A stretch of DNA of 55,823 nucleotides from an uncultured Lachnospiraceae bacterium (GCA_948470755.1 CAOKPU010000011.1:1-55823), one strand, 5' to 3'; counted from the first letter of the stretch, positions 8,789 to 18,265 are shown. The notes: generated from the sequence alone by a model not told the origin. Numbers and translations: made by a program.

Positions 8789-10619
8789 TAGAAGAAGCAA
8801 TCGGATAAAGGCATGGTTTGTTCCCTTTTTGGCTTTTTTGGGAACATGGTGCCTGCCTTACATGCTGAATTTAAAAGGGGAAGCTCTTGTCGTCAGCAAT
8901 AGCTGGTTTGGCGTTTTTATATGGGCTGTCTTATGGTTTTTGACGGATAAAGCATCGGAGGCGGGAAAAGCAAGGGATAGAAGGGAAAAAGCGGCGGCTT
9001 ACGTGCTGGGATTCTTATTCTCTTTATGCCTTGCTTTTGGCGTATCGCTGGAACGGGCGGAAAATGTGGATTTCGGCAATGGTATGATGTGGCTTTCCAT
9101 AGCGGTGTGGGCCGGGATTTTTGGTTTGTGGACGAGTAAAGGATGGGAAATCCTGGAAAACAGGGCGGACGGAAAGAAAGAGGCGGTAGAAAACCGGCTC
9201 TTGCAGGTAAGTGGATGGAAGAGGAAAGGATTGGATTGGATCGGAAAATGGGAAAGGCTGTCAGGAAAAAAACGGGCCGGGATTTTGTTTGTTTTTTTCC
9301 TCTTATGCTGGCTTCCCGTATTTCTTGCCGTGTATCCGGGGTTTTTTGTATATGACGCCCAGGATGAACTGATACAGGTACAGACAAGAAACTTTACGAC
9401 CCATCATCCGTTGCTTCACGTGATCGGGTTGGGCGGGGTGATACTTGGGATAAATAAACTGACGGGTTCTTATAATGCAGGCATTGGGGTTTATACTTTT
9501 TTGCAGATGTGCCTGTTGGCGGGGGTTTTTACTTATGTAATAGGTTATATGAAAAAGTGTGGGATAAAGCGTATGATCCGGGTAATTACGGCTTTTTATT
9601 TCGGCCTTTTCCCGGTGATTGTCATGTTTGTGCTTTGTTCTGCAAAAGACGGGATCTTTACCGGGGCGATGCTCCTTCTCTTGACGGCCTTGGATGAAAT
9701 GGCAAAAGAGAAAAAAAACTTTTTTGCCGGCTGGAAAAAAACCCTGTTTTTTGCCTGCAGCGCCGTAGTCATGATGTGCTTCCGGCATAATGGAATGTAT
9801 GCCTTTCTCGCGCTTTCCCCATTTCTTCTTTTTTATATGAAAGGATGCCGTAAAAAGGCCGGCGTCTTGCTGGGAGCAATATTTGCCGTATATTTTTTGA
9901 TATCCGCAGGACTTGCGGGAGTTCTTGGGGCAAAAGGCTCAGGAAGGCAGGAGATGCTCACTGTGCCGATCCAGCAATTGGCAAGGGTATACCGCTATGA
10001 CAGGGAAAGCCTCAGTGAGGAAGAGGAAGAAATTTTATATGAGATATTGCCCGAAGAGGCTTTTCGGTTTTATGCGCCAAAGGTTTCGGACGGGGTGAAG
10101 ATATGGTTTCAGAACGACGCCTTTGCGGCTGATCCGGTAAAATATGGGAAATTATGGATGGGAATAGGGATGAAACATCCGTTTACTTATCTGAATGCAT
10201 GGCTTATGACGTCATATGGGTTCTGGTACCCGGATACGGTGATTGATGTATATCGGGGGAACAGCGTCTTTACGTTTACTTATGAAGACAGCTCTTATTT
10301 CGGTTATGAAGTGGAGCAGCCCGGGACGCGGGAAAGCAGGCTGCCTTGGCTGGACGAATGTTACCGGAAACTGTCGCTGGAGATTACCCAGCAGAAGGTT
10401 CCGCTTATTTCCATGTTGTTTTCGCCGGGCTTTCTTTTTTGGATATTTGCTTTTGCGGCTGGGTATGCTTTTTGTAGAAAAGAAGACAGGCTGTTTTTAC
10501 CTTTTGCCATGATATTCCTTGTCTGGCTGACGGTTATCTTAGGCCCGACTTATCTGCCGAGATATGTATTGATTTTATGGTTCGCCCTGCCCGGGGCTTT
10601 GTCTGTCCTGGGGGATTGA
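8775..10619 (+). CDS. DUF6020-like membrane protein, probable GT-C transferase
   Basis: A 614-residue membrane protein with about twelve hydrophobic segments. An outside loop has the pattern YPGFFVYDAQDE followed by THHPLLH (about 190-215). An acidic residue followed by an HHP-type motif is what I recall for DUF6020-like proteins and resembles the active-site loop of GT-C enzymes. Its ATG overlaps the GNAT-GT2 fusion gene by 14 bases, so it is translationally coupled to the enzyme that should supply the polyprenyl-phosphate sugar. The likely job is to transfer that sugar to a surface polymer outside the membrane; this is inference. It is the last gene before a non-coding stretch of about 200 bases. 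Confidence 0.65.
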   Translation: MKMDDRRSNRIKAWFVPFLAFLGTWCLPYMLNLKGEALVVSNSWFGVFIWAVLWFLTDKASEAGKARDRREKAAAYVLGFLFSLCLAFGVSLERAENVDFGNGMMWLSIAVWAGIFGLWTSKGWEILENRADGKKEAVENRLLQVSGWKRKGLDWIGKWERLSGKKRAGILFVFFLLCWLPVFLAVYPGFFVYDAQDELIQVQTRNFTTHHPLLHVIGLGGVILGINKLTGSYNAGIGVYTFLQMCLLAGVFTYVIGYMKKCGIKRMIRVITAFYFGLFPVIVMFVLCSAKDGIFTGAMLLLLTALDEMAKEKKNFFAGWKKTLFFACSAVVMMCFRHNGMYAFLALSPFLLFYMKGCRKKAGVLLGAIFAVYFLISAGLAGVLGAKGSGRQEMLTVPIQQLARVYRYDRESLSEEEEEILYEILPEEAFRFYAPKVSDGVKIWFQNDAFAADPVKYGKLWMGIGMKHPFTYLNAWLMTSYGFWYPDTVIDVYRGNSVFTFTYEDSSYFGYEVEQPGTRESRLPWLDECYRKLSLEITQQKVPLISMLFSPGFLFWIFAFAAGYAFCRKEDRLFLPFAMIFLVWLTVILGPTYLPRYVLILWFALPGALSVLGD

Positions 10620-10683
10620 GCGAGGCGGCATATTATTTGCTTCAACGGTTATGGCGGTTTGCATACGGCAGACAGCAATATTC

Positions 10684-10712
10684 TTGTAAACTTTTGGCAA
10701 CTGTGCTATACT
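10684..10712 (+). promoter_or_regulatory. Sigma-A type promoter for the 10.8-27.3 kb operon
   Basis: A -35 box TTGTAA (10684-10689) and a -10 box TATACT (10707-10712) are separated by exactly 17 bases. This lies in the largest gap of the first half of the window and 120 bases before the next gene, so it is a good candidate for the start of a second transcription unit. Found by eye only. Confidence 0.6.
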
Positions 10713-10790
10713 TACCCAAGTATAGCCAAAATACGGCATTTCCTGCGGCTTGTTTATGCCGCCGTAAGAAAGGGTGAAGGAACCCTTCCT
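10707..10790 (+). promoter_or_regulatory. Inverted repeats in the operon leader
   Basis: Three short dyads follow one another: TATACTT-ACCC-AAGTATA (10707-10724, overlapping the -10 box), GCGGC...GCCGC (about 10745-10763) and AAGGGT...ACCCTT (about 10769-10787). The first could be an operator or the very start of the transcript. The other two would form small hairpins in the leader RNA. None is followed by a T-tract, so they are not plain terminators. A processive-antitermination signal is possible but not shown. Confidence 0.4.
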
Positions 10791-10833
10791 GTAGATAGAA
10801 ATAGAAGAAAAGATGACGAATGGAGAAACCGGG

Positions 10834-13611
10834 ATGTATAGAGTTGTGAAAAAGAGCCGTGCAATACAAAGTGTAATTATATTATTTACTTTGTTTATCA
10901 TGTTTACGATATATCCTTTACGGCTGTGGGAGGAAAATATCCCATCGGTGAGCAATCAGAGGCTTGCCGGGTCTTCCGACAGCGTGAGCGAAGATTATAT
11001 GCTGCAGCGTTTTATTGCCCAGTATGATCATTTGGGTACGATTAATTTGTATGTGGTGGATTTTGAAAATGGGTGGAACAGGGATCAAAGGGTTGATTTC
11101 TTCATTTTCCGTATGTTGGATTCCAATATGGAGATTATGTTTGAAGAAAAAATCAACGTGAATTTTAACGAGGTTCCCGGTTTTTGTTCCGTATATATAA
11201 ATGAAGATTTGGAGGTGGGGAAGGATTACTATTATTTCCTGCAGGGCATGGACGGAAGCCGGGTATGGTTTGGGTTGGAAGAAACCGGGACGGCGGGGAC
11301 CCCTTATGTCAGCCGCCTGATTTATAACTACGATGAACTGGAAGGATACAATATTATAGGGGAATATAATTATACCGTGCCTTTGCGCAAGGATAAGGTT
11401 TTTAAGTATGACGCTGCCCTGCTTGCGGCAGCCGTTATTCTTGTGGCGGCGGTAGAGCTTTATTATAGAAGTACGAAAAAGGACAAGCTGATTACTATAG
11501 AAAAAACAGTGCGCTGTACAGGGAACCTTCTCGTTGGGGCGGGGACGCTTTATGCCGTATGGAATATAACGATACGGCAGTTTTTCAGCGGCAACCGGCT
11601 GGATAATGTATTTTACACGGCCGGCGCGCTTATGGGAAGCGCAACTTTGCTGTATATGATTAACTATAAAAGGGACAGGGCGTCGTATATCCCTTTGGGA
11701 AAAAGATTTACGGATAACTGGCAGGATATCTTACAGACGATCTTCCTGGCGGCCGGGGTATGGGCCTGCTGCAATTATATGAATGGATTGTATGAAATCC
11801 ATCATAGGGTGGCGGAACGTCAGTTTATTGTCTTTTTATCTCTGGCGGCTATCGTCATGTGCGCAAAAAAGGATATTTTTAATAAGTTTACGGTTATTTA
11901 CGGGATCATCGCAGCAGGCATTGTGTTATGGTACCGTAGTATTTATGTGGACTACATTGCTATGGATGAATGGGATCTTAGGATCCTCCGGTGGGGCATC
12001 GCGGCAGCGGTATTGGCCGGTTTCCTGCTGGTAAATATTATCATGCAGTTTTTGAAAAGAGAGAAGATGTCCCGCCTTTGCCGATGGTATGGCGTTCTTC
12101 TGGCGGCGTTTTTTATCATGATCATTGTGCTGCGCAATACGAGATGGTGGACGGTAGTCCTGGTTGTGTCGTATACGCTGTTTTATATCCGCTATGCTTT
12201 TTGGGATAAAAAAGGGCATTTGCTGCAAAATATATGTAATGGATTGTTGCTGAATTTTGTCTGCTCTATGATATTTTCTTTTGCAAGAAGACCGTTTTTA
12301 TCCTGGATTTATCCAAGGTTCCCGTTTATCTTCCATACCGTGACGGTAACGGCGGTGTATATGACGTTTATTATGTGTGCGGCTTTGGTAAAATTCATGG
12401 ATAAATACAAGGAGGCGTATTGCAGGGAGGAAGATGCGCCGAAAGGGATGGAAGGGCTTGGGTATCTGTGGAAAGAACTTCTTTTGCTCGGTTTATCTTC
12501 GGCATATATGCTGTTTACAGCGTCCAGGACAGGTTTTTTGGCGGTGGCGGTAATGCTTCTTGTGGCAGCCGTCTTCCTTGTAACGGATATAAGGCGGCAG
12601 AAGGTAAAAAAAATAGCCGTTTGGATTGGGATGATGGTTTGCTGTGTTGTCTGGTGTTTTCCGGTTGTATTTACATTCCAGAGGATCATGCCTGCAATCT
12701 GCAGCAATATATTCAAATATGAGGTGGAAGAATTCCCGGATGCGATTACCAGGGGGGATGAATGGGATTCCATGTATTATATTACGGTTGCCCGGTTTGC
12801 CGAGGTATTTAATAATAAGATTTTCGGCATTCCGGAAAGCGGGAGCAATTCTTATGAGAGAAGTGAAGAATATCAAAGATATAGGGCGAAACGTTTTAAC
12901 AATAAAGGGGAAGTGGTCTGGGAAGGCGGCGTGGATGAGCTGGACGAGGACATAAACGCGGAAAACAAGGCGGAAGATGCACCGGTTAAGGAAGAAAATA
13001 AGGAAAATACGCCGGATGGGCAAGAAGAGAGAAAATTGGACATTATTGGCATTAAGACAGAGGAAGAGAGGTCGGCTGAGGAAGAAGAGGCTGCAAAGAG
13101 GGAAGAAGAGGCAAAGAGCGGGAATTTTGAAGAAGTGCAGGAGGAAGTGGAGGAAGAGGCTGAGGATGATTTGAGCGTATACGAGAAGACGGAAGAATAC
13201 GCCAACGGAAGGATGGATATCTTCCGTGCGTATCTTGAACAGCTCAATCTGGCGGGCCATGATGATATGGGGGCGGTCATGCCTGATGGGACTTTGTCGG
13301 TACATGCCCATAATATCTATCTGCAGATGGCCTATGACCATGGCATTGCGGCAGGGGTATTGTTTATCCTTGTGGGGGCGGCAGCTTTTGTACAAGGATG
13401 TATTTATTATAGAAGGAAGAAAGACCGGGTCCCCGGTGCGGCGTTGCCGGCAGCGGCAATTGCAGCATTTGCTATGGCGGGGCTGGTAGAGTGGATTTTC
13501 CATCTTTGCCATCCGGCCGGGTTCGTGTTAATGCTCGTATTGGCCCCTTTGCTTTTTGATATGGAGGATAAAAAGGATAAGGCAAATGAAAAAAGAAAGA
13601 AAACCTTTTAA
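10834..13611 (+). CDS. O-antigen ligase/polymerase-like membrane protein with acidic insert
   Basis: About 925 residues: an N-terminal membrane anchor, an outside domain of about 130 residues rich in beta-type sequence, then many membrane helices. Near the C-terminus is the Wzy_C/WaaL-type region: NGRMDIFRAYLEQ followed by HAHNIYLQMAYDHG, whose His is the usual key residue. In the large outside loop before it (about residues 700-785, bases 12940-13190) is a stretch dominated by Glu and Lys. The family joins lipid-linked glycan to a repeat unit, lipid or protein. The length is roughly twice that of a normal ligase. The ATG at 10834 has GGAG eight bases upstream; an in-frame ATG at 10813 is the alternative. 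The 3' end overlaps the next gene by 26 bases. Confidence 0.8.
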   Translation: MYRVVKKSRAIQSVIILFTLFIMFTIYPLRLWEENIPSVSNQRLAGSSDSVSEDYMLQRFIAQYDHLGTINLYVVDFENGWNRDQRVDFFIFRMLDSNMEIMFEEKINVNFNEVPGFCSVYINEDLEVGKDYYYFLQGMDGSRVWFGLEETGTAGTPYVSRLIYNYDELEGYNIIGEYNYTVPLRKDKVFKYDAALLAAAVILVAAVELYYRSTKKDKLITIEKTVRCTGNLLVGAGTLYAVWNITIRQFFSGNRLDNVFYTAGALMGSATLLYMINYKRDRASYIPLGKRFTDNWQDILQTIFLAAGVWACCNYMNGLYEIHHRVAERQFIVFLSLAAIVMCAKKDIFNKFTVIYGIIAAGIVLWYRSIYVDYIAMDEWDLRILRWGIAAAVLAGFLLVNIIMQFLKREKMSRLCRWYGVLLAAFFIMIIVLRNTRWWTVVLVVSYTLFYIRYAFWDKKGHLLQNICNGLLLNFVCSMIFSFARRPFLSWIYPRFPFIFHTVTVTAVYMTFIMCAALVKFMDKYKEAYCREEDAPKGMEGLGYLWKELLLLGLSSAYMLFTASRTGFLAVAVMLLVAAVFLVTDIRRQKVKKIAVWIGMMVCCVVWCFPVVFTFQRIMPAICSNIFKYEVEEFPDAITRGDEWDSMYYITVARFAEVFNNKIFGIPESGSNSYERSEEYQRYRAKRFNNKGEVVWEGGVDELDEDINAENKAEDAPVKEENKENTPDGQEERKLDIIGIKTEEERSAEEEEAAKREEEAKSGNFEEVQEEVEEEAEDDLSVYEKTEEYANGRMDIFRAYLEQLNLAGHDDMGAVMPDGTLSVHAHNIYLQMAYDHGIAAGVLFILVGAAAFVQGCIYYRRKKDRVPGAALPAAAIAAFAMAGLVEWIFHLCHPAGFVLMLVLAPLLFDMEDKKDKANEKRKKTF

Positions 13612-15451
13612 TGTAAAGTTATTTTACCGGAGGACATGTCTGATTATCTATGATATTATCAGCGTGATCTTTGCCAGCTATATGGCTTTGCTGATCCGTT
13701 ATGAATTTCATCTGGATGCGGTGCCGGAGGATTTCCTGGCCCCGGTCACCCGGTTTTTGCCGGTAAATATAATTTTGACGCTTTTTATTTTTTATTTATT
13801 CCGGTTGTATCATAGCTTATGGGCTTTTGCAGGGGAAACGGAACTTCAGAATGTAGTGATGTCCTGTGTGATTTCCGCGGTGTTAAACAGCGTAGGGCTG
13901 CAGTTTTTTAAGACGGCAGGGCAGCCGGCGCCCAAGAGCTATTATTTCCTGTATATGTTTGTGCTGATCAGCATGATGTTTGTGAGCCGGTTTTCTTACC
14001 GTTTTTTAAGGAGCCAGAAGCATAAGCAGCAAAATAAGAAAAATGGGATTTCCGTTATGGTGATTGGGGCCGGGGAAGCGGCAAATGTAATCATCAAAGA
14101 GATTGTCAACAGCAATTTCAGTACAATGGTAATCCGCTGTATTATTGATGATGATAAGGGAAAATGGGGACGATATATCCAAGGGATCAAAGTGGCCGGT
14201 GGAAGGGACAGGATTATCGAGTGCGCTGACATTTATGATATTGACGAAATTATTGTGGCGATGCCGTCCATATCCCGTTCGGAATTGCGCAAGATATTGG
14301 AAATATGCAAGGAGACAAACTGCAAGCTGCGTTCCCTGCCCGGCATGTACCAGCTTGTAAATGGGGAAGTAAATGTAAGCAAGCTGCGGGATGTGGAAGT
14401 GGAGGATTTGCTTGGCAGGGACCCGATCAGTGTGGATCTGGATTCCATCTTAGGGTATGTGCAGAATAAAGCGGTATTGGTAACCGGGGGCGGAGGTTCC
14501 ATCGGCAGTGAATTGTGCCGCCAGATTGCCAGCCACAGGCCGAAACATCTGATTATTGTAGATATCTATGAAAACAGTGTATATGATATACAACAGGAAC
14601 TGAAAGCAAGATATCCAAAACTGAAAATGACCGTATTGATTGCTTCGGTACGGAACACGAACCGGATGAATTGGATTTTTGAAAAATATAAGCCGGAAAT
14701 CGTATATCACGCCGCAGCGCACAAACATGTCCCTCTTATGGAGGACAGCCCTAACGAGGCGGTGAAAAATAATGTGTTTGGGACCTGGAAAACAGCGCAG
14801 GCGGCTGCTTTTTACGGGGTAAGGAAATTTGTACTGATCTCCACCGATAAGGCGGTAAATCCGACCAATATTATGGGGGCGAGCAAACGTATCTGTGAAA
14901 TGATTATCCAGACATTCAATAATCATTATGATACGGAATTCGTGGCAGTGCGGTTTGGGAATGTGCTTGGGAGCAACGGCAGCGTCATCCCGCTGTTCCG
15001 CAAACAGATTATGGCCGGAGGGCCGGTTACGGTGACCCATCCCGAGATTATAAGATATTTCATGACGATCCCGGAGGCTGTTTCTCTGGTGCTGCAGGCA
15101 GGGGTTTATGCAAAGGGGGGAGAAATCTTCGTATTGGATATGGGAGAGCCGGTGAAAATACTGGATCTGGCGGAGAATTTGATACGTCTGTCCGGCTATC
15201 GGGTAGGCGAGGATATAAAGATAGAATTTACGGGATTGCGGCCCGGTGAGAAGCTTTATGAAGAGCTGCTGATGGAGGAAGAAGGGCTGAAGGAGACGGC
15301 GAATAAGCTGATCCATGTAGGAAAGCCGATAGAGATTGATGAGATGCAATTCTTTATGCAGTTAAAGAAACTAAAAGAGGAATCCAAAAATGAAAGCGGG
15401 GATATCCGTCCGTTGATTCAGGAGATCGTACCTACTTATCATTATAAATAA
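13586..15451 (+). CDS. Membrane-bound UDP-GlcNAc 4,6-dehydratase (PglF/WbpM/CapD family)
   Basis: A 621-residue protein with about four N-terminal membrane helices, a first Rossmann domain (GAGEAA near 151-156) and a second, catalytic SDR domain (VTGGGGSIGSE, 289-299). The catalytic stretch is STDKAVNPTNIMGASKR (409-425), where Met420 and Lys424 take the place of the usual Tyr-xxx-Lys; this is the known pattern of large PglF/WbpM-type dehydratases. It converts UDP-GlcNAc to UDP-2-acetamido-4-keto-2,6-dideoxy-hexose at the membrane. The ATG at 13586 is chosen over an in-frame TTG at 13556. It starts 26 bases inside the ligase gene and is followed by the aminotransferase expected next in the pathway. 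Confidence 0.9.
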   Translation: MKKERKPFNVKLFYRRTCLIIYDIISVIFASYMALLIRYEFHLDAVPEDFLAPVTRFLPVNIILTLFIFYLFRLYHSLWAFAGETELQNVVMSCVISAVLNSVGLQFFKTAGQPAPKSYYFLYMFVLISMMFVSRFSYRFLRSQKHKQQNKKNGISVMVIGAGEAANVIIKEIVNSNFSTMVIRCIIDDDKGKWGRYIQGIKVAGGRDRIIECADIYDIDEIIVAMPSISRSELRKILEICKETNCKLRSLPGMYQLVNGEVNVSKLRDVEVEDLLGRDPISVDLDSILGYVQNKAVLVTGGGGSIGSELCRQIASHRPKHLIIVDIYENSVYDIQQELKARYPKLKMTVLIASVRNTNRMNWIFEKYKPEIVYHAAAHKHVPLMEDSPNEAVKNNVFGTWKTAQAAAFYGVRKFVLISTDKAVNPTNIMGASKRICEMIIQTFNNHYDTEFVAVRFGNVLGSNGSVIPLFRKQIMAGGPVTVTHPEIIRYFMTIPEAVSLVLQAGVYAKGGEIFVLDMGEPVKILDLAENLIRLSGYRVGEDIKIEFTGLRPGEKLYEELLMEEEGLKETANKLIHVGKPIEIDEMQFFMQLKKLKEESKNESGDIRPLIQEIVPTYHYK

Positions 15452-15483
15452 AATATTTTTACATGGAAAGAAGGGCATTGTTT

Positions 15484-16614
15484 ATGGAAAGAAAAAGGAT
15501 TTATCTTTCCTCCCCTACGATGCACGGGAAGGAACAGGAATTTGTAAAGGAAGCGTTTGATACAAACTGGGTAGCGCCTCTTGGCCCGAATGTCAATGAG
15601 TTTGAAAAAGAGCTGGCGGGATATGTGGGGATTGCCCATGCAGCGGCGCTGGATTCCGGCACGGCTGCCATTCATCTGGCATTGAAACTGGCAGGGGTGA
15701 AAGAAGGGGATGTCGTTTTTGTTCCTACTTTAACGTTTTCGGCTACTTGCAATCCGGTGGTTTATGAAAAGGCGGTCCCTGTTTTTATTGACTCCGAGAC
15801 GGATACATGGAATATGTCGCCGGAAGCTTTGGAGCGCGCATTTGAGAAATATCCACATCCCAGGGCGGTAATTGTAGTACACTTGTACGGAACCCCGGCA
15901 AAATTGGATGAAATAATGGACATCTGTAAAGCGCATGATACGGTTCTGATCGAGGATGCTGCGGAATCCTTAAGCAGCACTTATAAGGGGAAGCAGACGG
16001 GGACTTTTGGAAAATTTGGGATTTACTCCTTTAACGGGAACAAGATAATTACCACGTCCGGCGGAGGTATGCTGGTATCGGAAGACGGCGATCTGATACA
16101 AAAGGCAAGATTCCTTTCCACGCAGGCAAGGGATCCGGCAAGGCATTACCAGCATTCCCAGATAGGATATAATTACCGTATGAGCAATGTAACTGCGGGA
16201 ATCGGGCGTGGGCAGTTGTTATCCTTAGAAGGGCATAAGAGAAAAAAGAAGGAAATCTATCAAAGATATAAGGCGGCTTTTTCGGATATAGAGGAAATTA
16301 CAATGAACCCGCTGCATCCCGAAGGGGATGCTAACTGCTGGCTCTCCTGTATGACGATGGCGCAGGGATGTAAGGTGACGAAGGATATGATATTGGACGC
16401 CCTGGAAGCGGAAAATATCGAATGCCGGCCCATCTGGAAACCCATGCATTTGCAGCCGGTATTTGAAAGCTGCGATTTTATCGCATTATGCGGGAATGGA
16501 AAAAGCGTGGCGGAAGATATCTTCGACAGGGGAGTATGCCTGCCCAGCGATATTAAGAATACGGATGAAGATATGGAACGGATCATTGGGATCATAAGGG
16601 AGCTGTATGTATAA
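15484..16614 (+). CDS. UDP-4-amino-4,6-dideoxy-HexNAc aminotransferase (PglE-like)
   Basis: A 376-residue DegT/DnrJ/EryC1/StrS aminotransferase. Visible landmarks are LDSGTAAIHLAL (57-68), IEDAAES with Asp158, and the PLP lysine in SFNGNK (Lys187) followed by TTSGGGM. The closest described types are PglE and LegC-like enzymes, which aminate the 4-keto sugar made by the preceding PglF-type dehydratase to give UDP-2-acetamido-4-amino-2,4,6-trideoxy-glucose. The ATG at 15484 has AAGAAGGG upstream; an in-frame ATG at 15463 lacks a ribosome site. The gene overlaps the following phosphoglycosyl transferase by 8 bases, tying the sugar to the enzyme that uses it. Confidence 0.87.
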   Translation: MERKRIYLSSPTMHGKEQEFVKEAFDTNWVAPLGPNVNEFEKELAGYVGIAHAAALDSGTAAIHLALKLAGVKEGDVVFVPTLTFSATCNPVVYEKAVPVFIDSETDTWNMSPEALERAFEKYPHPRAVIVVHLYGTPAKLDEIMDICKAHDTVLIEDAAESLSSTYKGKQTGTFGKFGIYSFNGNKIITTSGGGMLVSEDGDLIQKARFLSTQARDPARHYQHSQIGYNYRMSNVTAGIGRGQLLSLEGHKRKKKEIYQRYKAAFSDIEEITMNPLHPEGDANCWLSCMTMAQGCKVTKDMILDALEAENIECRPIWKPMHLQPVFESCDFIALCGNGKSVAEDIFDRGVCLPSDIKNTDEDMERIIGIIRELYV

Positions 16615-17269
16615 AAGATTTGTAAAAAGGGCGTTGGATATTATCCTGTCTTTAGCGGCGATCATCTTTTTAAGCCCTGTGCTTCTGGCGCTGGCTTTGC
16701 TGGTACGTTGCAAGCTGGGCAGCCCGGTATTTTTTAAACAGGAAAGGCCGGGGAAAGATGAGAAAATATTTACCTTATGCAAATTCCGTACGATGACGGA
16801 TAAAAAGGATAAGGAAGGGAAGCTTCTGCCGGATAGTAAGAGGCTGACGAAGTTTGGAAAGGCGATGCGGGCTGCCAGCCTGGATGAACTGCCTGAACTG
16901 TTTAATATTTTAAAGGGGGATATGAGTATTATAGGCCCCCGCCCTTTGCTCGTTTCTTATCTGCCTTATTATACGGAAGAAGAAAGGATGCGCCATCACG
17001 TAAGGCCGGGCTTGACCGGGCTTGCCCAAGTGAGCGGAAGAAATTATATAGACTGGGACAGAAGGATGGAAAAGGATGTAGAGTATGTGAAAAACCTTTC
17101 TTTTGCCATGGATGTAAGGGTATTGTGGATGACTGTGAAAACGGTTTTGGGCCGCAGCGGGGAAGTGGCTGAGGACACACATGCGGTGGAGGGAAATTTT
17201 GCCCAGATCAGGCAGAAACGCCTGGAGGAAACGGGAAGTTTGAAAAAGCCTGAAAGAACCGGAAAATAG
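16607..17269 (+). CDS. Monotopic phosphoglycosyl transferase (PglC-like), initiating enzyme
   Basis: A 220-residue small sugar transferase of the PglC type: one N-terminal re-entrant hydrophobic segment (DIILSLAAIIFLSP), GSPVFFKQERPGKDEKIF (about 38-55), the KFRTM motif, and SLDELPELFNILKGDMSIIGPRPL with the catalytic Asp-Glu dyad, then RPGLTGLAQVSGRN. It transfers phospho-sugar from a UDP-sugar to undecaprenyl phosphate, the first membrane step of glycan assembly. The preceding dehydratase and aminotransferase suggest that a UDP-4-amino (or N-acylated) trideoxy sugar is its donor. The C-terminal tail past about residue 185 is longer than in PglC. It is followed after 12 bases by an ATP-grasp gene. 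Confidence 0.9.
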   Translation: MYKRFVKRALDIILSLAAIIFLSPVLLALALLVRCKLGSPVFFKQERPGKDEKIFTLCKFRTMTDKKDKEGKLLPDSKRLTKFGKAMRAASLDELPELFNILKGDMSIIGPRPLLVSYLPYYTEEERMRHHVRPGLTGLAQVSGRNYIDWDRRMEKDVEYVKNLSFAMDVRVLWMTVKTVLGRSGEVAEDTHAVEGNFAQIRQKRLEETGSLKKPERTGK

Positions 17270-17281
17270 GAGGTGCGGCGG

Positions 17282-18265
17282 ATGAATATTTTGATCTTAA
17301 GCGCGGGGACGAGAAACAAAGTCGTGCAGTATTTTAAAGAAGGACTTCGGGGAAACGGGAAAGTGATCGCAACGGACTGCTCGAATCTGGCGCCGGCTGT
17401 ATATGAGGCGGACAAGTTTTACCTTGTGCCACGGATTACGGAACCGGGATATTTGGAAGTCATTCTCGATATCTGTAAGAAAGAAGAAATTACAGGAGTG
17501 TTTTCCCTGATTGATCCGGAACTTAGCCTGCTGTCCAAAGAAAAAGAGAGGTTCCTCGCGATAGGGGCGCAGCCCGTTGTTTCCCCGTATGAACTGGTAG
17601 AAACTTGTTTTGACAAATATAAAATGTACCGTCTGCTTTGTGAGATGGGGATACCGACCGGGAGATGCTATGTCGAGAAGGAGGGATTCTACCGGGCGCA
17701 AGAGAAAGGGGAGGTCAGCTTCCCGGTCTTTGTAAAACCGGTGAAGGGGAGCGCAAGCATCAATATCAATAAGGTATATGGGAAGAAAGAGATAGAAGTC
17801 TTATTTGATTTGTACGATGATCTGATGATACAGGAATATATGGACGGTACGGAATACGGCGCAGATGTTTATGTGGATATGATATCCGGAAAATGTACTT
17901 CTATCTTCATAAAAAAGAAAATAAAAATGCGTGCGGGAGAAACGGACAAATCGGTATCGGTAAAAGAGGAAGGGCTTTTTCATATGATACGTAAGTTCGT
18001 AGAAAAGTGCGGGTTTTGCGGCATGATAGATATTGATATTTTTAAGATAGGGGATAAATATTATATCTCCGAAGTCAATCCACGGTTTGGGGGCGGTTAT
18101 CCCCATGCCCATGAGTGCGGGGTGAATATGCCTTCCCAGGTGATCAGGAACCTGGAAGGAAGGGCCAATGAAGCTGTCATCGGCGAGTATAAAACGGGTG
18201 TCTGCATGATGAAATACAATGAAATTATGATAAAAGAGATAAAAGATACGGAGATTATCGGATAA
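17282..18265 (+). CDS. ATP-grasp enzyme, carbamoyl-phosphate-synthase-like
   Basis: About 327 residues. The N-terminal part is a Rossmann-like pre-ATP-grasp domain (MNILILSAGTRNK), followed by an ATP-grasp fold: FDKYKMYRLL, PVFVKPVKGSAS (the nucleotide-binding Lys), IQEYMDGTEYGADVY, then IDIDIFK and the metal-binding stretch SEVNPRFGGGYPHA. Such enzymes join a carboxylate to an amine or thiol using ATP. Position between PglC and the first glycosyltransferase suggests it acts on the amino sugar of the same pathway, for example attaching an amino acid to the free 4-amino group, but the substrate is unknown. The start is the ATG at 17282, after AGGAGGTG; an in-frame GTG at 17273 lies within that ribosome site. 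Confidence 0.8.
   Translation: MNILILSAGTRNKVVQYFKEGLRGNGKVIATDCSNLAPAVYEADKFYLVPRITEPGYLEVILDICKKEEITGVFSLIDPELSLLSKEKERFLAIGAQPVVSPYELVETCFDKYKMYRLLCEMGIPTGRCYVEKEGFYRAQEKGEVSFPVFVKPVKGSASININKVYGKKEIEVLFDLYDDLMIQEYMDGTEYGADVYVDMISGKCTSIFIKKKIKMRAGETDKSVSVKEEGLFHMIRKFVEKCGFCGMIDIDIFKIGDKYYISEVNPRFGGGYPHAHECGVNMPSQVIRNLEGRANEAVIGEYKTGVCMMKYNEIMIKEIKDTEIIG

Noticed and set aside
12493-13512. 339-codon open frame on the minus strand
   Set aside because: It lies wholly inside the ligase-like gene, has no ribosome site, and its translation is low-complexity, mirroring the Glu-rich insert. It is a shadow.
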